64,000 nucleotides of DNA from Arthrobacter sp. B1I2 (lineage in GTDB: Bacteria; Actinomycetota; Actinomycetes; Actinomycetales; Micrococcaceae): contig NZ_JAUSYC010000001.1 in NCBI RefSeq assembly GCF_030816485.1, positions 2,728,001-2,792,000 of the forward strand, read 5' to 3'. Positions 51,321 to 63,042 of this stretch are shown here, in pieces. The notes under the pieces are model-generated. The model did not search any database. It saw only the letters and a program-made list of their open reading frames with translations, and was not told the origin of the DNA. A program made the position numbers and the translations under genes. Position 1 is the first letter of the stretch. Each line of letters begins with the position of its first letter.

Positions 51321-52406
51321 CTAGAGCCGTCTGCGCCGCGGGGCGCGGAAGCCGGCGGCCTCCGCGTGCGCAGCTGACTCAAACCAGACTTCCGCCCGGG
51401 TCTGCTCATAGTCGGGGTGTCCTTCTTCGTAGTAGACCATCGCGGCGGCATCGCCTTTGACTGTGTAGTCCGCCGGTCCGCTGCCGTCGGGACCCGCCGC
51501 AGCCGAACCGGCACCGTATGGCTCATCGGCTGCAAGGTGCCCGCCCGGCTCGGCCGCGGCCAGGCCCTGCCCGGATGGCCGGTGGTGGTCGGCCCCGTTC
51601 TCCACCAGCGCCGAGGACTGGGCCCGTTCCCGTGTTTCGGCCGCTGCGGCGTCCCCGTGGGGGCCATCGGAGACCGCCGGCAGGGCCGGCTCCTGCCCGG
51701 CTGATGCGGACGTGTAGGCCCGGTGCTGGGACGCCTGCCTGCCGGCTGGCCCCGCAGCCGCTGCGCCGCCGTCGTCCGTGCTTTCCACTGCAGCTGTTTC
51801 AGCACCGGGAAGCGTGGGAGCGTGGGGGGCCGTGTATTCGTCATGGTGGACCGGGCGGACTGCTGCGGGGGAGGCCTGCCCGGAAGGCGTTTCCGTGGTT
51901 TGACCGGCCCGCCCCGCCACGCCCGGGGCAGTTCCGGCCGCACCGGCGACGGAGGCGCCCGACCCGGTTCCGGCTTCGGACCATTGGGTTTCCCATTCGG
52001 CCTGGTCCGCCGCCTGGTCCGGGCCGGCCTGGTTCGCGTCGGCCTGGCTCCGGCCGGTTTCGTCCGGTGCCTGGTCCTGGCGGCGAGGTTCCCGGCCCAC
52101 CGCGCTGCTGCCGGAAGTGCCATGGCTGGAAGCGGCCGACGAATCCGCCGGTTCCTCAGCCGTAACCGGGGCGGCCGGTTCGGCAGCCCTGCCGAATCCC
52201 GCTGCGGTGGGAATCCCGGTGGTGCCTGCAGCCTGGGCGGACGCTGCGGCACTGCCGCCTTCCCGCGCCCCGTCGGTGCGGGGCCCGTCCGTCCTGGCTC
52301 CGGCGCCTGGTCCGCCGGGAGGGTTGGCGGATTTGTTGCGGTTCAGCAGCCACCAGATGATTACGGCGACGACAACTACGAGAATGATCCAGAAAACAAT
52401 GTCCAT
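51321..52406 (-). CDS. membrane-anchored low-complexity protein with C-terminal sunset domain
   Basis: 361 residues. One N-terminal helix (FWIILVVVVAVIIWWLL) anchors it with the rest probably cytoplasmic. A long Ala/Gly/Ser/Glu/Gln-rich disordered region spans about 25-310. The last ~45 residues (GPADYTVKGDAAAMVYYEEG, HPDYEQTRAEVWFESAAHAE, AAGFRAPRRR) match the sunset-domain pattern. Such proteins occur in actinobacteria, including near channel/ArfA-type loci, but their role is not established. The dehydrogenase gene follows immediately. Confidence 0.75.
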   Translation of the reverse strand: MDIVFWIILVVVVAVIIWWLLNRNKSANPPGGPGAGARTDGPRTDGAREGGSAAASAQAAGTTGIPTAAGFGRAAEPAAPVTAEEPADSSAASSHGTSGSSAVGREPRRQDQAPDETGRSQADANQAGPDQAADQAEWETQWSEAGTGSGASVAGAAGTAPGVAGRAGQTTETPSGQASPAAVRPVHHDEYTAPHAPTLPGAETAAVESTDDGGAAAAGPAGRQASQHRAYTSASAGQEPALPAVSDGPHGDAAAAETRERAQSSALVENGADHHRPSGQGLAAAEPGGHLAADEPYGAGSAAAGPDGSGPADYTVKGDAAAMVYYEEGHPDYEQTRAEVWFESAAHAEAAGFRAPRRRRL

Positions 52407-52666
52407 GGCAGGCCTTTCGGTCCAGGTGGCTGGGTGTCCTGTCCCCGACGCTACGTCGGCTCACCACTGCTGTCCAGAGATGCCGCGGGACGGCGGGGGA
52501 GCGCCAGCCGGAGAGGGCGGTGGCACAGGCGGGGCGCGGTCCGGACTCCGAACTGTCTCAAAATGTGAGATGCCAGTCCACTATTTGATAGAAATTTCCC
52601 ACCTTTTCGCCTTGACCCAGTGCCGGCTGTCGTTTCCGCAACAATCCGAGCCCTAGACTTTCCCCT

Positions 52667-54385
52667 ATGAGTGACGCCCAGATCGCAACCGAGAACAAGC
52701 CTGATATCAAGCCCCGCAGCCGCGTGGTGACCGACGGCATCCACGCGGCTCCCGCGCGCGGCATGTTCCGGGCTGTTGGCATGGGGGATGACGACTTCGC
52801 CAAGCCCCAGGTGGGTGTGGCAAGTTCATGGAACGAGATCACCCCCTGCAACCTTTCGCTGAACCGGCTTGCGCAGGGCGCCAAGGAAGGCGTCCACGCC
52901 GGCGGCGGCTTCCCCATGCAGTTCGGCACCATCTCCGTCTCGGACGGTATTTCCATGGGCCACGAAGGCATGCACTTCTCCCTGGTCTCCCGCGAGGTCA
53001 TCGCCGACTCCGTTGAGACCGTCATGCAGGCCGAGCGGATCGACGGTTCCGTCCTGCTGGCGGGCTGTGACAAATCCCTGCCCGGCATGCTCATGGCCGC
53101 CGCCCGCCTGGACCTGGCCAGCGTGTTCCTCTACGCCGGCTCCATCATGCCCGGCTGGGTCAAGCTCGAGGACGGCTCCGAAAAGGAAGTCACTCTTATC
53201 GACGCCTTCGAAGCCGTTGGCGCGTGCGCGGCCGGCAAGATGAGTATGGAGGACCTCACCCGCATCGAAAAGGCCATCTGCCCCGGCGAAGGCGCCTGCG
53301 GCGGCATGTACACGGCCAACACCATGGCCTGCATCGGCGAAGCCCTGGGCATGTCCCTGCCCGGCTCCGCCGCCCCGCCCTCGGCAGACCGCCGTCGTGA
53401 TGAATTCGCCCGCAAGTCCGGCGAAGCGGTGGTCAACCTGCTGCGCCTGGGCATCACCGCCCGCGACATCATGACCCGGAAGGCCTTCGAGAACGCGATC
53501 GCCGTCACCATGGCCTTCGGTGGCTCCACCAACGCCGTCCTGCACCTGCTGGCCATCGCCCGCGAAGCCGAGGTGGAACTGACCCTGGACGACTTCAACC
53601 GCATTGGCGACAAGATCCCGCACCTGGGTGACCTCAAGCCGTTCGGCCGCTACGTCATGACCGACGTCGACAGGATCGGCGGCGTGCCCGTGATCATGAA
53701 GGCACTGCTCGACGCCGGCCTGCTGCACGGCGACTGCCTCACCGTCACGGGCAAAACCGTTGCGGAGAACCTCGAGGCCATCAACCCGCCGGACGTTGAC
53801 GGCAAGATCCTGCGCGCGCTGGACAATCCGATCCACAAGACCGGCGGCATCACCATCCTGCATGGCACCATGGCCCCCGAAGGCGCCGTGGTGAAGAGCG
53901 CAGGCTTTGACGCCGACGTCTTTGAAGGCACCGCCCGCGTGTTCGAACGCGAGCAGGGCGCCCTGGATGCGCTGGACAACGGCCAGATTCACGCCGGGGA
54001 CGTCGTGGTGATCCGTTACGAAGGCCCCAAGGGCGGGCCCGGCATGCGCGAAATGCTCGCCATCACCGGCGCCATCAAGGGCGCAGGCCTGGGCAAGGAC
54101 GTCCTGCTCCTCACGGATGGCCGGTTCTCGGGGGGCACCACCGGCTTGTGCATTGGCCACGTTGCGCCGGAAGCGGTCGACGGCGGCCCCATCGCGTTCG
54201 TGAAGGACGGCGACCGCATCCGGGTGGACATCGCCGCCCGCACTTTCGACCTGCTGGTGGACGAGGCGGAACTCGAAGCCCGCAAGGTGGGCTGGGAACC
54301 GCTCCCGGCGCGCTACACCAAGGGCGTGCTGGCCAAGTACGCCAAGCTGGTCCACAGCGCGAGCAAGGGCGCCTACACCGGCTGA
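52667..54385 (+). CDS. ilvD: dihydroxy-acid dehydratase IlvD
   Basis: 572 residues. It dehydrates 2,3-dihydroxy-3-methylbutanoate/-pentanoate in valine, leucine and isoleucine synthesis using an Fe-S cluster. Motifs: [80 protein letters not shown] and [20 protein letters not shown]. The ATG at 52667 lies seven bases after a -10-like TAGACT (52654-52659) with no Shine-Dalgarno, so the mRNA is probably leaderless. A strong terminator follows, so it is transcribed apart from ilvBNC. Confidence 0.97.
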   Translation: MSDAQIATENKPDIKPRSRVVTDGIHAAPARGMFRAVGMGDDDFAKPQVGVASSWNEITPCNLSLNRLAQGAKEGVHAGGGFPMQFGTISVSDGISMGHEGMHFSLVSREVIADSVETVMQAERIDGSVLLAGCDKSLPGMLMAAARLDLASVFLYAGSIMPGWVKLEDGSEKEVTLIDAFEAVGACAAGKMSMEDLTRIEKAICPGEGACGGMYTANTMACIGEALGMSLPGSAAPPSADRRRDEFARKSGEAVVNLLRLGITARDIMTRKAFENAIAVTMAFGGSTNAVLHLLAIAREAEVELTLDDFNRIGDKIPHLGDLKPFGRYVMTDVDRIGGVPVIMKALLDAGLLHGDCLTVTGKTVAENLEAINPPDVDGKILRALDNPIHKTGGITILHGTMAPEGAVVKSAGFDADVFEGTARVFEREQGALDALDNGQIHAGDVVVIRYEGPKGGPGMREMLAITGAIKGAGLGKDVLLLTDGRFSGGTTGLCIGHVAPEAVDGGPIAFVKDGDRIRVDIAARTFDLLVDEAELEARKVGWEPLPARYTKGVLAKYAKLVHSASKGAYTG

Positions 54386-54390
54386 TGCCT

Positions 54391-54429
54391 GCCCCTTGCG
54401 TGCGGCGCTGAGCGCCGCACGCAAGGGGC
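54391..54429 (+). terminator. terminator after ilvD
   Basis: Perfect 18-bp stem (left arm GCCCCTTGCGTGCGGCGC, loop TGA) starting six bases after the ilvD stop. No long T-tract. Confidence 0.85.
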
Positions 54430-54585
54430 CCCTCGGCATCAGCCTTATTAAGCCGAGCGCCACGTGCGGTTCGGCCGCGGTCCCGCCAGTAAAGGGATCG
54501 ATCGATGGGTGGACAATGGAGTCCACATGGTGAGACTCGGGTCACCCTCGTTGACACCCTGTTCACCAGAGGGAAAACTGAACGC

Positions 54586-54654
54586 ATGACTTTCGTTACC
54601 AGCTGCGCCGCTGCAGAAGCAGTCGTCGTCCTTACCAAGCGCGTGGCACATTAG
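54586..54654 (+). CDS. ilv leader peptide
   Basis: A 22-codon frame, MTFVTSCAAAEAVVVLTKRV then AH and stop. The GTC GTC GTC CTT run (Val-Val-Val-Leu) is the control segment of branched-chain amino-acid attenuators. The bases around the start (54592-54602, TTCGTTACCAG) pair perfectly with 54661-54671 (CTGGTAACGAA) just after the stop. TTGACA at 54551 may be the -35 of its promoter, with the start almost at the transcript end. Confidence 0.85.
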   Translation: MTFVTSCAAAEAVVVLTKRVAH

Positions 54655-54683
54655 CCTCCACTGGTAACGAACCGTCACGCGCG

Positions 54684-54721
54684 AACCCCTCACAGAGCCA
54701 CCAGGCTGAGGGGTTTTTTTA
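54684..54721 (+). terminator. ilvB attenuator terminator
   Basis: Stem AACCCCTCA (54684-54692) with TGAGGGGTT (54707-54715), an inner AGCC/GGCT pairing, then a run of eight T. It lies between the leader peptide and ilvB, the expected place for an attenuator. Stalling at scarce Val/Leu codons would free the leader RNA to pair as an antiterminator. Confidence 0.88.
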
Positions 54722-54778
54722 TTTCCCGCAGTTTCAAACCAGTTCCAGAACCAGAGAAGATCCACAAGGAAGAGTCCG

Positions 54779-56686
54779 ATGAGCAAAGGATCGCCCATCA
54801 GCCCCTCGCTGATGGCCACCAAGTCCGCTGGAGCCGCCAAGGCTCCGGAACGCGCCGACCGGACGGCTGACCACGCCGCCGTCGTCGCCGATCTTGCTGC
54901 CGTCTCTCCTGTCCTTGGGCCGAACAACGTCGTACCCCCGACGGTGATGACCGGCTCGCAAGCAATCGTCCGCTCGCTCGAAGAACTCGGCGTCGACGAT
55001 ATTTTCGGTTTGCCGGGTGGCGCGATCCTGCCCACCTACGACCCCTTGATGGCCTCCACCATGAACCACGTGCTGGTCCGTCACGAACAGGGAGCCGGCC
55101 ACGCCGCGCAAGGCTACGCCATGGTCACCGGGCGGGTTGGCGTCTGCATCGCCACTTCCGGCCCCGGGGCCACCAACCTCGTCACCGCCATCATGGATGC
55201 CCACATGGACTCCGTACCCCTGGTGGCCATTACCGGCCAGGTATCCAGCGGCGTCATCGGCACCGATGCCTTCCAGGAAGCCGACATCGTGGGCATCACC
55301 ATGCCCATCACCAAGCACTCCTTCCTGGTTACCGACCCCAACGACATCCCGCACGTCATGGCCGAAGCCTTCCACCTGGCGTCCACCGGCCGTCCCGGCC
55401 CTGTGCTGGTTGACGTCGCCAAGGACGCCCAGGTGGGCCAGATGACGTTCTCCTGGCCCCCGAAGATCGACCTTCCCGGCTACCGTCCCGTCACCCGCGG
55501 GCACAACAAGCAGGTCCGCGAAGCCGCGAAGCTGATCGCCGCAGCCCGCAAGCCCGTGCTCTACGTGGGCGGCGGTGTGGTTAAGGCCCATGCTTCTGCA
55601 GAACTCCTGGCACTCGCCGAAGCCAGCGGTGCCCCCGTTGTGACAACGCTGATGGCCAAGGGTGCCTTCCCTGACTCCCACCCCCAGCACATGGGAATGC
55701 CCGGAATGCACGGGACAGTCTCAGCCGTCACGGCCCTGCAGCAGTCCGACCTGCTGATTACGCTCGGCGCCCGCTTCGATGACCGCGTCACCGGCGTGCT
55801 GAAGACCTTCGCCCCCAACGCCAAGGTCATCCACGCGGACATCGATCCGGCCGAGATTTCCAAGAACCGCACCGCTGACGTGCCGATCGTGGGATCCGTC
55901 AAGGAAATCATCCCTGAACTGACCGAGGCCGTGCGCAGCCAGTTCGAGGCCTCGGGGGCCCCCGACCTGACCACCTGGTGGGCCTTCCTGAACAACCTCA
56001 AGGAAACCTACCCGCTGGGCTGGACGGAACCGGACGATGGCCTCATCGCCCCGCAGAAGGTTATCCAGCGGATCGGCGCCCTGACCGGGCCCGAAGGCGT
56101 TTACGTGGCCGGGGTGGGCCAGCACCAGATGTGGGCTGCCCAGTTCATCAAGTACGAGCGTCCCCACGCCTGGCTGAACTCCGGCGGAGCCGGCACCATG
56201 GGCTACGCCGTCCCGGCGGCCATGGGAGCCAAGGTGGGCGAGCCGGACCGCGTGGTCTGGGCCATCGACGGCGACGGCTGCTTCCAGATGACCAACCAGG
56301 AACTGGCCACCTGCGCCATTAACAAGATCCCCATCAAAGTGGCTGTCATCAACAACTCGTCGCTGGGAATGGTGCGGCAGTGGCAGACCCTCTTCTACGA
56401 GGGCCGCTACTCCAACACCGACCTCAACACCGGCCATGACACCGTCCGCATCCCGGACTTCGTCAAGCTGGGGGAGGCCTACGGCTGTGCCTCGTTCCGC
56501 TGCGAACGCGAAGAGGACATCGACGCCACCATCCAAAAGGCCCTCGAGATCAACGACCGCCCAGTGGTCATCGACTTCGTGGTGAGCCCCAACTCCATGG
56601 TGTGGCCGATGGTGCCCGCCGGCGTGAGCAACGACCAGATTCAGGTTGCCCGCAACATGACCCCGGAATGGGAAGAGGAAGACTGA
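54779..56686 (+). CDS. ilvB: acetolactate synthase large subunit IlvB
   Basis: 635 residues; ATG at 54779 after AAGGAAGAG. ThDP enzyme of the first common branched-chain step. N-terminal ThDP domain with [20 protein letters not shown] and the catalytic Glu in [20 protein letters not shown]; a central FAD-binding domain ([20 protein letters not shown]); C-terminal ThDP motif [21 protein letters not shown] ~60-residue N-terminal extension is typical of actinobacteria. It is controlled by the upstream attenuator and followed two bases later by ilvN. Confidence 0.97.
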   Translation: MSKGSPISPSLMATKSAGAAKAPERADRTADHAAVVADLAAVSPVLGPNNVVPPTVMTGSQAIVRSLEELGVDDIFGLPGGAILPTYDPLMASTMNHVLVRHEQGAGHAAQGYAMVTGRVGVCIATSGPGATNLVTAIMDAHMDSVPLVAITGQVSSGVIGTDAFQEADIVGITMPITKHSFLVTDPNDIPHVMAEAFHLASTGRPGPVLVDVAKDAQVGQMTFSWPPKIDLPGYRPVTRGHNKQVREAAKLIAAARKPVLYVGGGVVKAHASAELLALAEASGAPVVTTLMAKGAFPDSHPQHMGMPGMHGTVSAVTALQQSDLLITLGARFDDRVTGVLKTFAPNAKVIHADIDPAEISKNRTADVPIVGSVKEIIPELTEAVRSQFEASGAPDLTTWWAFLNNLKETYPLGWTEPDDGLIAPQKVIQRIGALTGPEGVYVAGVGQHQMWAAQFIKYERPHAWLNSGGAGTMGYAVPAAMGAKVGEPDRVVWAIDGDGCFQMTNQELATCAINKIPIKVAVINNSSLGMVRQWQTLFYEGRYSNTDLNTGHDTVRIPDFVKLGEAYGCASFRCEREEDIDATIQKALEINDRPVVIDFVVSPNSMVWPMVPAGVSNDQIQVARNMTPEWEEED

Positions 56687-56688
56687 GC

Positions 56689-57201
56689 ATGAGCCGCCAC
56701 ACACTCTCCGTCCTGGTTGAGGACAAGCCCGGCGTCCTGACCCGCGTGGCCAGCCTCTTCGCCCGCCGCGCCTTCAACATCAACTCCCTGGCCGTTGGCC
56801 CCACCGAAGTACCGGGCGTGTCCCGGATGACGGTGGTGGTCGACGCCGACGGCGACCTCATCGAGCAGGTCACCAAGCAGCTCAACAAACTGATCAACGT
56901 GATCAAGATTGTTGAGCTCACCCCTGAATCTTCCGTACAGCGCGACCACATCCTGGTCAAAGTACGTGCGGATGCCGCAACACGCCTGCAGGTAACCCAG
57001 GCCGCAGACCTGTTCCGCGCCTCGGTCGTCGACGTTTCCACCGACTCCGTCGTCATCGAGGCCACCGGCCACCCCGAAAAGCTCACAGCCCTGCTCTCAG
57101 TGCTGGAGCCCTTCGGCATCCGCGAAATTGTGCAGTCCGGCACCCTGGCCGTTGGACGGGGATCCCGCTCCATGAGTGACCGGGCGCTCCGCTCCGCCTA
57201 G
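56689..57201 (+). CDS. ilvN: acetolactate synthase small (regulatory) subunit IlvN
   Basis: 170 residues; the ATG two bases after the ilvB stop gives the canonical opening HTLSVLVEDKPGVLTRVASL. The N-terminal ACT domain includes FNINSLAVGPTEVPGVSRMT, the valine-sensing site. The C-terminal half (ATGHPEKLTALLSVLEPFGI, REIVQSGTLAVGRG) is the family's large-subunit-activating part. It confers valine feedback on IlvB. Confidence 0.96.
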   Translation: MSRHTLSVLVEDKPGVLTRVASLFARRAFNINSLAVGPTEVPGVSRMTVVVDADGDLIEQVTKQLNKLINVIKIVELTPESSVQRDHILVKVRADAATRLQVTQAADLFRASVVDVSTDSVVIEATGHPEKLTALLSVLEPFGIREIVQSGTLAVGRGSRSMSDRALRSA

Positions 57202-57234
57202 GCACCTGCCCAAGGCGGGACCTGGCGCCCGTAA

Positions 57235-58311
<1,077 letters not shown>

Positions 58312-58345
58312 GGCTGCCAGCGCAACCGCATAGACCGCAGTGGTG

Positions 58346-58382
58346 AGGCCGGGTTCACGCTTAACAATGTGAGCCCGGCCTT
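58346..58382 (+). terminator. terminator after ilvC
   Basis: 13-bp stem AGGCCGGGTTCAC/GTGAGCCCGGCCT (one G-T pair) with a 10-base loop, followed by TTT. Confidence 0.8.
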
Positions 58383-58436
58383 TCCGTCGGCTTAGACTTG
58401 TATCCATCCCCAGGACTGCAACGCAGAGGATCAGCC

Positions 58437-60026
58437 GTGTCAAAACCCGTAGTACTGCTCGCCGAAGAACTTTCCCCCGCCACCGTCGAGGCCCTTGGCC
58501 CGGACTTTGAAATCCGCCAGACCGACGGCGCCGACCGTTCCCAGCTGCTCTCGGCGATCAGTGACGTAGACGCCATCCTGGTCCGCTCCGCCACCCAGGT
58601 GGACGCCGAAGCGATCGCCGCGGCCAAGAACCTGAAGGTCATCGCCCGTGCCGGCGTGGGGCTGGACAACGTGGACATCAAGGCCGCCACCCAGGCAGGC
58701 GTGATGGTGGTCAATGCGCCCACCTCCAACATCGTGTCCGCCGCCGAACTCACCGTGGGCCACATCCTCAGCCTGGCCCGCCACATCCCGCAGGCCAGCG
58801 CCGCCCTCAAGGACGGCGAATGGAAGCGCTCCAAGTACACCGGCATCGAACTGTTCGAAAAGAAGATCGGCATCATCGGCCTGGGCCGCATCGGCGCCCT
58901 AGTGGCAGCCCGCCTGAAGGGTTTTGACACCAAGATCCTGGCCTACGATCCCTATATCACCTCGGCCCGTGCCGCGCAGCTGGGCGTGCAGCTGGTCACC
59001 CTGGACGAGCTCCTGGCCCAGTCCGACTTCATCACCATCCACATGCCCAAGACCCCCGAGACCGTGGGCATGCTCGGCGCTGACGCGTTCAAGAAGATGA
59101 AGAAGACCGCCTACGTGGTGAACGTGGCCCGCGGCGGCCTGGTGGACGAGGAAGCACTCTTCACTGCCCTCCAGGACGGCGAAATCGCCGGCGCCGGCGT
59201 CGACGTCTTCGCCAAGGAACCCAGCACCGACCTGCCGTTCTTCAAGCTCGACAACGTCGTGGTGACTCCCCACCTTGGCGCATCAACGGACGAAGCCCAG
59301 GAAAAGGCCGGCGTCTCCGTGGCCAGGTCCGTCCGCCTGGCCCTTGCCGGCGAACTGGTTCCGGACGCCGTCAACGTCGCCGGCGGCGTCATTGCCCCCG
59401 ACGTCCGCCCGGGCATCCCGCTGATCGAGAAGCTGGGCCGGATCTTCACCGCGCTGACCCACGCGTCCCTGACCCAGTTCGACGTCGAGGTGGCCGGCGA
59501 AATCTCCTCCCTCGATGTCAAGGTCCTGGAACTGGCCGCGCTGAAGGGCATCTTCGCCGACGTCGTGACCGAGCAGGTGTCCTACGTCAACGCCCCGGTC
59601 ATCGCCGAGCAGCGGGGCATCAACGTCCGCCTCATCACCACCCCGGAGACCGAGTCCTACCGCAACGTCCTGACCTTGCGCGGCGCCCTCAGCGACGGCA
59701 GCCAGATCTCCGTGGCCGGCACCCTGACCGGCCCCAAGCAGATCGAGAAGCTGGTGGGCATCAACGGCTTCGAAGTTGAAATCCCCATCAGCGAGCACCT
59801 CGTGGTGGTTGCGTACACCGACCGCCCCGGCGTCATCGGAACAATCGGGCACATCCTGGGCATGAACAACATCAACATCGCCGGCATGCAGGTTGCCCGC
59901 TCCAACGAGGGCGGCCACGTCCTTGCCCTGCTGACCATCGACAGCTCTGTTCCCCAGCAGGTACTGGACGCCATCAAGGCCGGTATCGGCGCCGAGATGG
60001 TCCGGGAAGTGGACCTGGAAGACTAA
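58437..60026 (+). CDS. serA: D-3-phosphoglycerate dehydrogenase SerA
   Basis: 529 residues from a GTG at 58437 with AGAGGA upstream. First step of serine synthesis from 3-phosphoglycerate. Substrate/NAD domains: LKVIARAGVGLDNVDIKAAT, KKIGIIGLGRIGALVAARLK, YVVNVARGGLVDEEALFTAL and TPHLGASTDEAQEKAGVSVA. The long actinobacterial form has an intervening ASB domain (about 320-450) and a C-terminal ACT domain (VVAYTDRPGVIGTIGHILGM), which allows serine feedback. It is transcribed separately from ilvC. Confidence 0.97.
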   Translation: MSKPVVLLAEELSPATVEALGPDFEIRQTDGADRSQLLSAISDVDAILVRSATQVDAEAIAAAKNLKVIARAGVGLDNVDIKAATQAGVMVVNAPTSNIVSAAELTVGHILSLARHIPQASAALKDGEWKRSKYTGIELFEKKIGIIGLGRIGALVAARLKGFDTKILAYDPYITSARAAQLGVQLVTLDELLAQSDFITIHMPKTPETVGMLGADAFKKMKKTAYVVNVARGGLVDEEALFTALQDGEIAGAGVDVFAKEPSTDLPFFKLDNVVVTPHLGASTDEAQEKAGVSVARSVRLALAGELVPDAVNVAGGVIAPDVRPGIPLIEKLGRIFTALTHASLTQFDVEVAGEISSLDVKVLELAALKGIFADVVTEQVSYVNAPVIAEQRGINVRLITTPETESYRNVLTLRGALSDGSQISVAGTLTGPKQIEKLVGINGFEVEIPISEHLVVVAYTDRPGVIGTIGHILGMNNINIAGMQVARSNEGGHVLALLTIDSSVPQQVLDAIKAGIGAEMVREVDLED

Positions 60027-60094
60027 CGCGGCATACCGGCCGAAACGCCGAAGCCGCTCCTCCGCAAGGGCACGTCCAGGCGGAGCCACGTATG

Positions 60095-60158
60095 ATTGGC
60101 CGGTCTGCTTACAATGGCTTGGTCCTGATTCGGGACCGCAGCCGGCAGACCGGCCAAT
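60095..60158 (+). terminator. large stem-loop after serA
   Basis: Outer 14-bp perfect arms ATTGGCCGGTCTGC and GCAGACCGGCCAAT. An inner stem GGCT-t-GGTCC pairs with GGACC-gc-AGCC around a short loop, with TTACAAT bulged on the left. It is followed by ACCTTTT. Most likely the serA terminator, though the bulged architecture could also be a structured leader of the next gene. Confidence 0.6.
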
Positions 60159-60243
60159 ACCTTTTGCACATCCGTCCGTCATTGTCCACGCCTGCCCGGG
60201 CGGATGGAGGTGTGCGCACGCAATCCAGGTTTCAGGGAGTTCC

Positions 60244-63038
60244 ATGAACGCCGTCCAGAGGTTCATCAGAAGCAGGGTGCTGCTGTTGACCGCGGCCATC
60301 CTGATCGCAGCCATGTGCTTGTCGGTCCTCGTCCAAAGCCAGTCACAGGCTGCGCTCAACCGGACGGTTGATGAGAATTCAAGGGGGCTCTACGACATCC
60401 TGGTCCAGGCCAAGGCACCCTCCGGGGCCCTCCTGCAGCCCGAGATCGCCAACGGCGCCGGCGGCATCGGTTTCGACCAGCTGGACTCCATCCGGAAGCT
60501 GTCCGGCACATCCGTGGCTGCCCCCATCAGCCTGGTCTCACGCGTCACCCAGAACCTGGAGACACCCCGCCTCGACGCCATGGACTACCTCGGCTACAAC
60601 GCCGGGCTGGCCGGTACCGCCACCGCGGACCAGGCAGCCGGTGCCACCGCCCCGGATAAGTGGCCCGCCGCTGAATCCGTGCTGACCGATGCTGCGAAGA
60701 AGTACCGGCTCACCGCCAGCGCCGTAAGCTCCGACGGCAACTCGGAGCAGACCCTTTTCAAGACCACCGCCGAGGGCACGCTGGGCAAGGCCCGGCTCGT
60801 GGAGGAAAAGGCGCAGGGCGGCAACAGCATCCGCATCGCCCCGGCGGCAGGGGAGACCGGCATCAAGTTCCCCGCTCCCGCCGGCGGCTCCGAGCACAAC
60901 CTGTTCAACCTCTCCGTCTCGTTGCCGCTGGCCCCTGAAGTCACCGAATCCGTGGTGGCGGTGGACCCGGCTGCCGAACGCGCGCTGCTGGGCCAGGCCG
61001 GCGACTTCCTGGCCCCGCTGGAAAAGGCACCGCCCGCCGACGCCCGTGACGCAGGTGCCGTGGGACGTTACCTGGAAGGGCTGTTCACCAGCGGCATCAG
61101 CATGGACCAGCTCAAGGAGGGGCCGGACTTCCTGGGCGTCAAGCTCAAGTACTGGGCTCCGCTGATGACCCAGTACCAGCAGGCCAAGCGCACCGGCCAG
61201 CTGACCAGCGGCTCGCAGGCCGTTCCGCTGATCGTGCGCTCCGGCACATCCCTGGACCTGAAGTACAACGTCAAGATCGAAGAAATTGACGACGCCGGCA
61301 AGGTCGTCAAGGACGTCGGCACCGTTTCGAAGTCCCTGGGCAAGGATTACCTCCCCTTCGTTTCCAAGGACCCCTTTGTTTTGTCCTGGCCCGGTTCCAC
61401 GGACCACTCGTCCCTGCTGGGCAGCAACGGCAACTTCAACCCTGGCCTGTACACCCCGGCCAAGTGGAGCACAGCGTTCGCCGGCGCCCCCAAGTACACG
61501 GACGGCGACACCGCGGCCAACGGCGCCGTGGACAAGACCGCCGTGCCCGGCGAGTGGGTTACCGTGAACCGCCTGCCGGAAAAGGCCGCCAACGGCGCGC
61601 CCGTTGACCAGACCCAGCGCAACCCGGTGGACGAGCGGTCCTACCGGGACAACCTGTCCACCGGCCAGCAGCAGGCTGCGACGCCGCTGCCCATGGTCTA
61701 TGGCACGTTCGACCCCGCCGTGGTGGAGGCCGCCTCCGGAGATGTCAACAAGCTCCCGCTGGGCGGCTACGACCCCACGCCGTTCACCTTGGTCAAGGAC
61801 GCCGCCGGCAAGGATGTTCCCGCGGCAGAACTTAAGCCTTCGCTGAGCGCCACCGGGCTGGCCAGCCAGTCCGCCGGTGCCATTACCGACTACTACGGAC
61901 TCGCGGCCGCGCGGGGCTACAAGCAAAACGCAGCCGTCATCGATGCCGTCCGCGTCCGCGCCAAGGCTCCGGGAAGCTGGAAGGACGCCCAGCCCGAGGT
62001 GGAGAAGCTCGCTTCCGACATCCGCAACATGGGCCTGGACGCCACGGTAGTGGCCGGTTCGGCCCGCGAGGACACCAGCATCTTCGTTCCCGGCTACTCG
62101 AAGGACGGCGCCGGCAAGGAGTCGGCGCTGGGCACGGTCCAGCAGTCCTGGGTCCGGCAGAACGCTGCCGGGGCCGTCGCCGGAGCACTGTCCGGAACCA
62201 ATGTCACCCTGCTCTTCCTGACGCTGTGCGGAGCGGCACTCCTGACCGGGGCTTCGACAGTGAGCTACATCCGGAAACGCCGCAGCGAGGCCGGCACCCT
62301 CCGCGCCATGGGCTGGACCCAGCGGCGGATCCGCAACTGGGTGCTGGAGGAATTCGGTGTCGGGGCAGTGCTGCTTGCCGCCGCCGGCATCGTGCTGAGC
62401 CTGCTGAGCTGGAACCTTGCCACCGCACTGGTCTGCGTCGCCGTCCTGGTCCTGTACTGCGGCGCAGCCCTGTTCGCCGCGCAGCAGCTCCGCCACCGCG
62501 ATGAGATTGACCAGGAGCCGCAGCATGACGAACGGCTCATCGCGGTCGATTCCCCGCTCACCTTCGCCAACCGGCAGCTGAGCACCAACAAGTTCAATAC
62601 GCTGTCCCTGGCTGTCGCGGTCGGCGTCTTCGGTGCCGCCGCAGGCGGGCTCATCGCCCTGCTCATCGACATTCCGCGCGCAGCAGGTGCCAGTGCCCTC
62701 AGCGGTTTGGCTGCGGCCAGCGTGACCCTGCCGAGCATCCTGCTGGCGCTTGCCGGAGTGGCCGTGGGACTGGTGCTTACCCTGGTGACGGGCCGCTTTG
62801 AGCTCAGCGCCAAGCGGCAGTACCTGGCCATCCTCCAGGCGATGGGCTGGAACCCTGACATGCTCCGCCAGGTCCGGTTGTTTGAAAACGCGCTGGTGGG
62901 AACCGTGGCCCTGCCGCTGGGCGTGCTGGGCGCCCTGGGCGTCGGCCTGCTGCTGGCCCCCTACGCCGCCATCTGGGCCGCCGTCGCCGGTCTGCTGGCT
63001 GTACTTTGCTGGATACCGATTGCAACGAAAGTGGTCCG

Positions 63039-63042
<4 letters not shown>
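60244..63042 (+). CDS. FtsX-like ABC transporter permease
   Basis: 932 residues. One N-terminal helix (VLLLTAAILIAAMCLSVLV), a very large extracytoplasmic region (about 35-650), then a cluster of helices. An FtsX-domain segment covers about 655-760 (FLTLCGAALLTGASTVSYIR; AGTLRAMGWTQRRIRNWVLE), and a second one runs to the end (QYLAILQAMGWNPDMLRQVR). The paired 'RAMGW/QAMGW' elements are typical of MacB/FtsX permeases. The stop overlaps the ATPase start (ATGA). Possible roles are lipoprotein or envelope-stress related mechanotransmission or peptide export; no substrate can be assigned. Confidence 0.85.
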
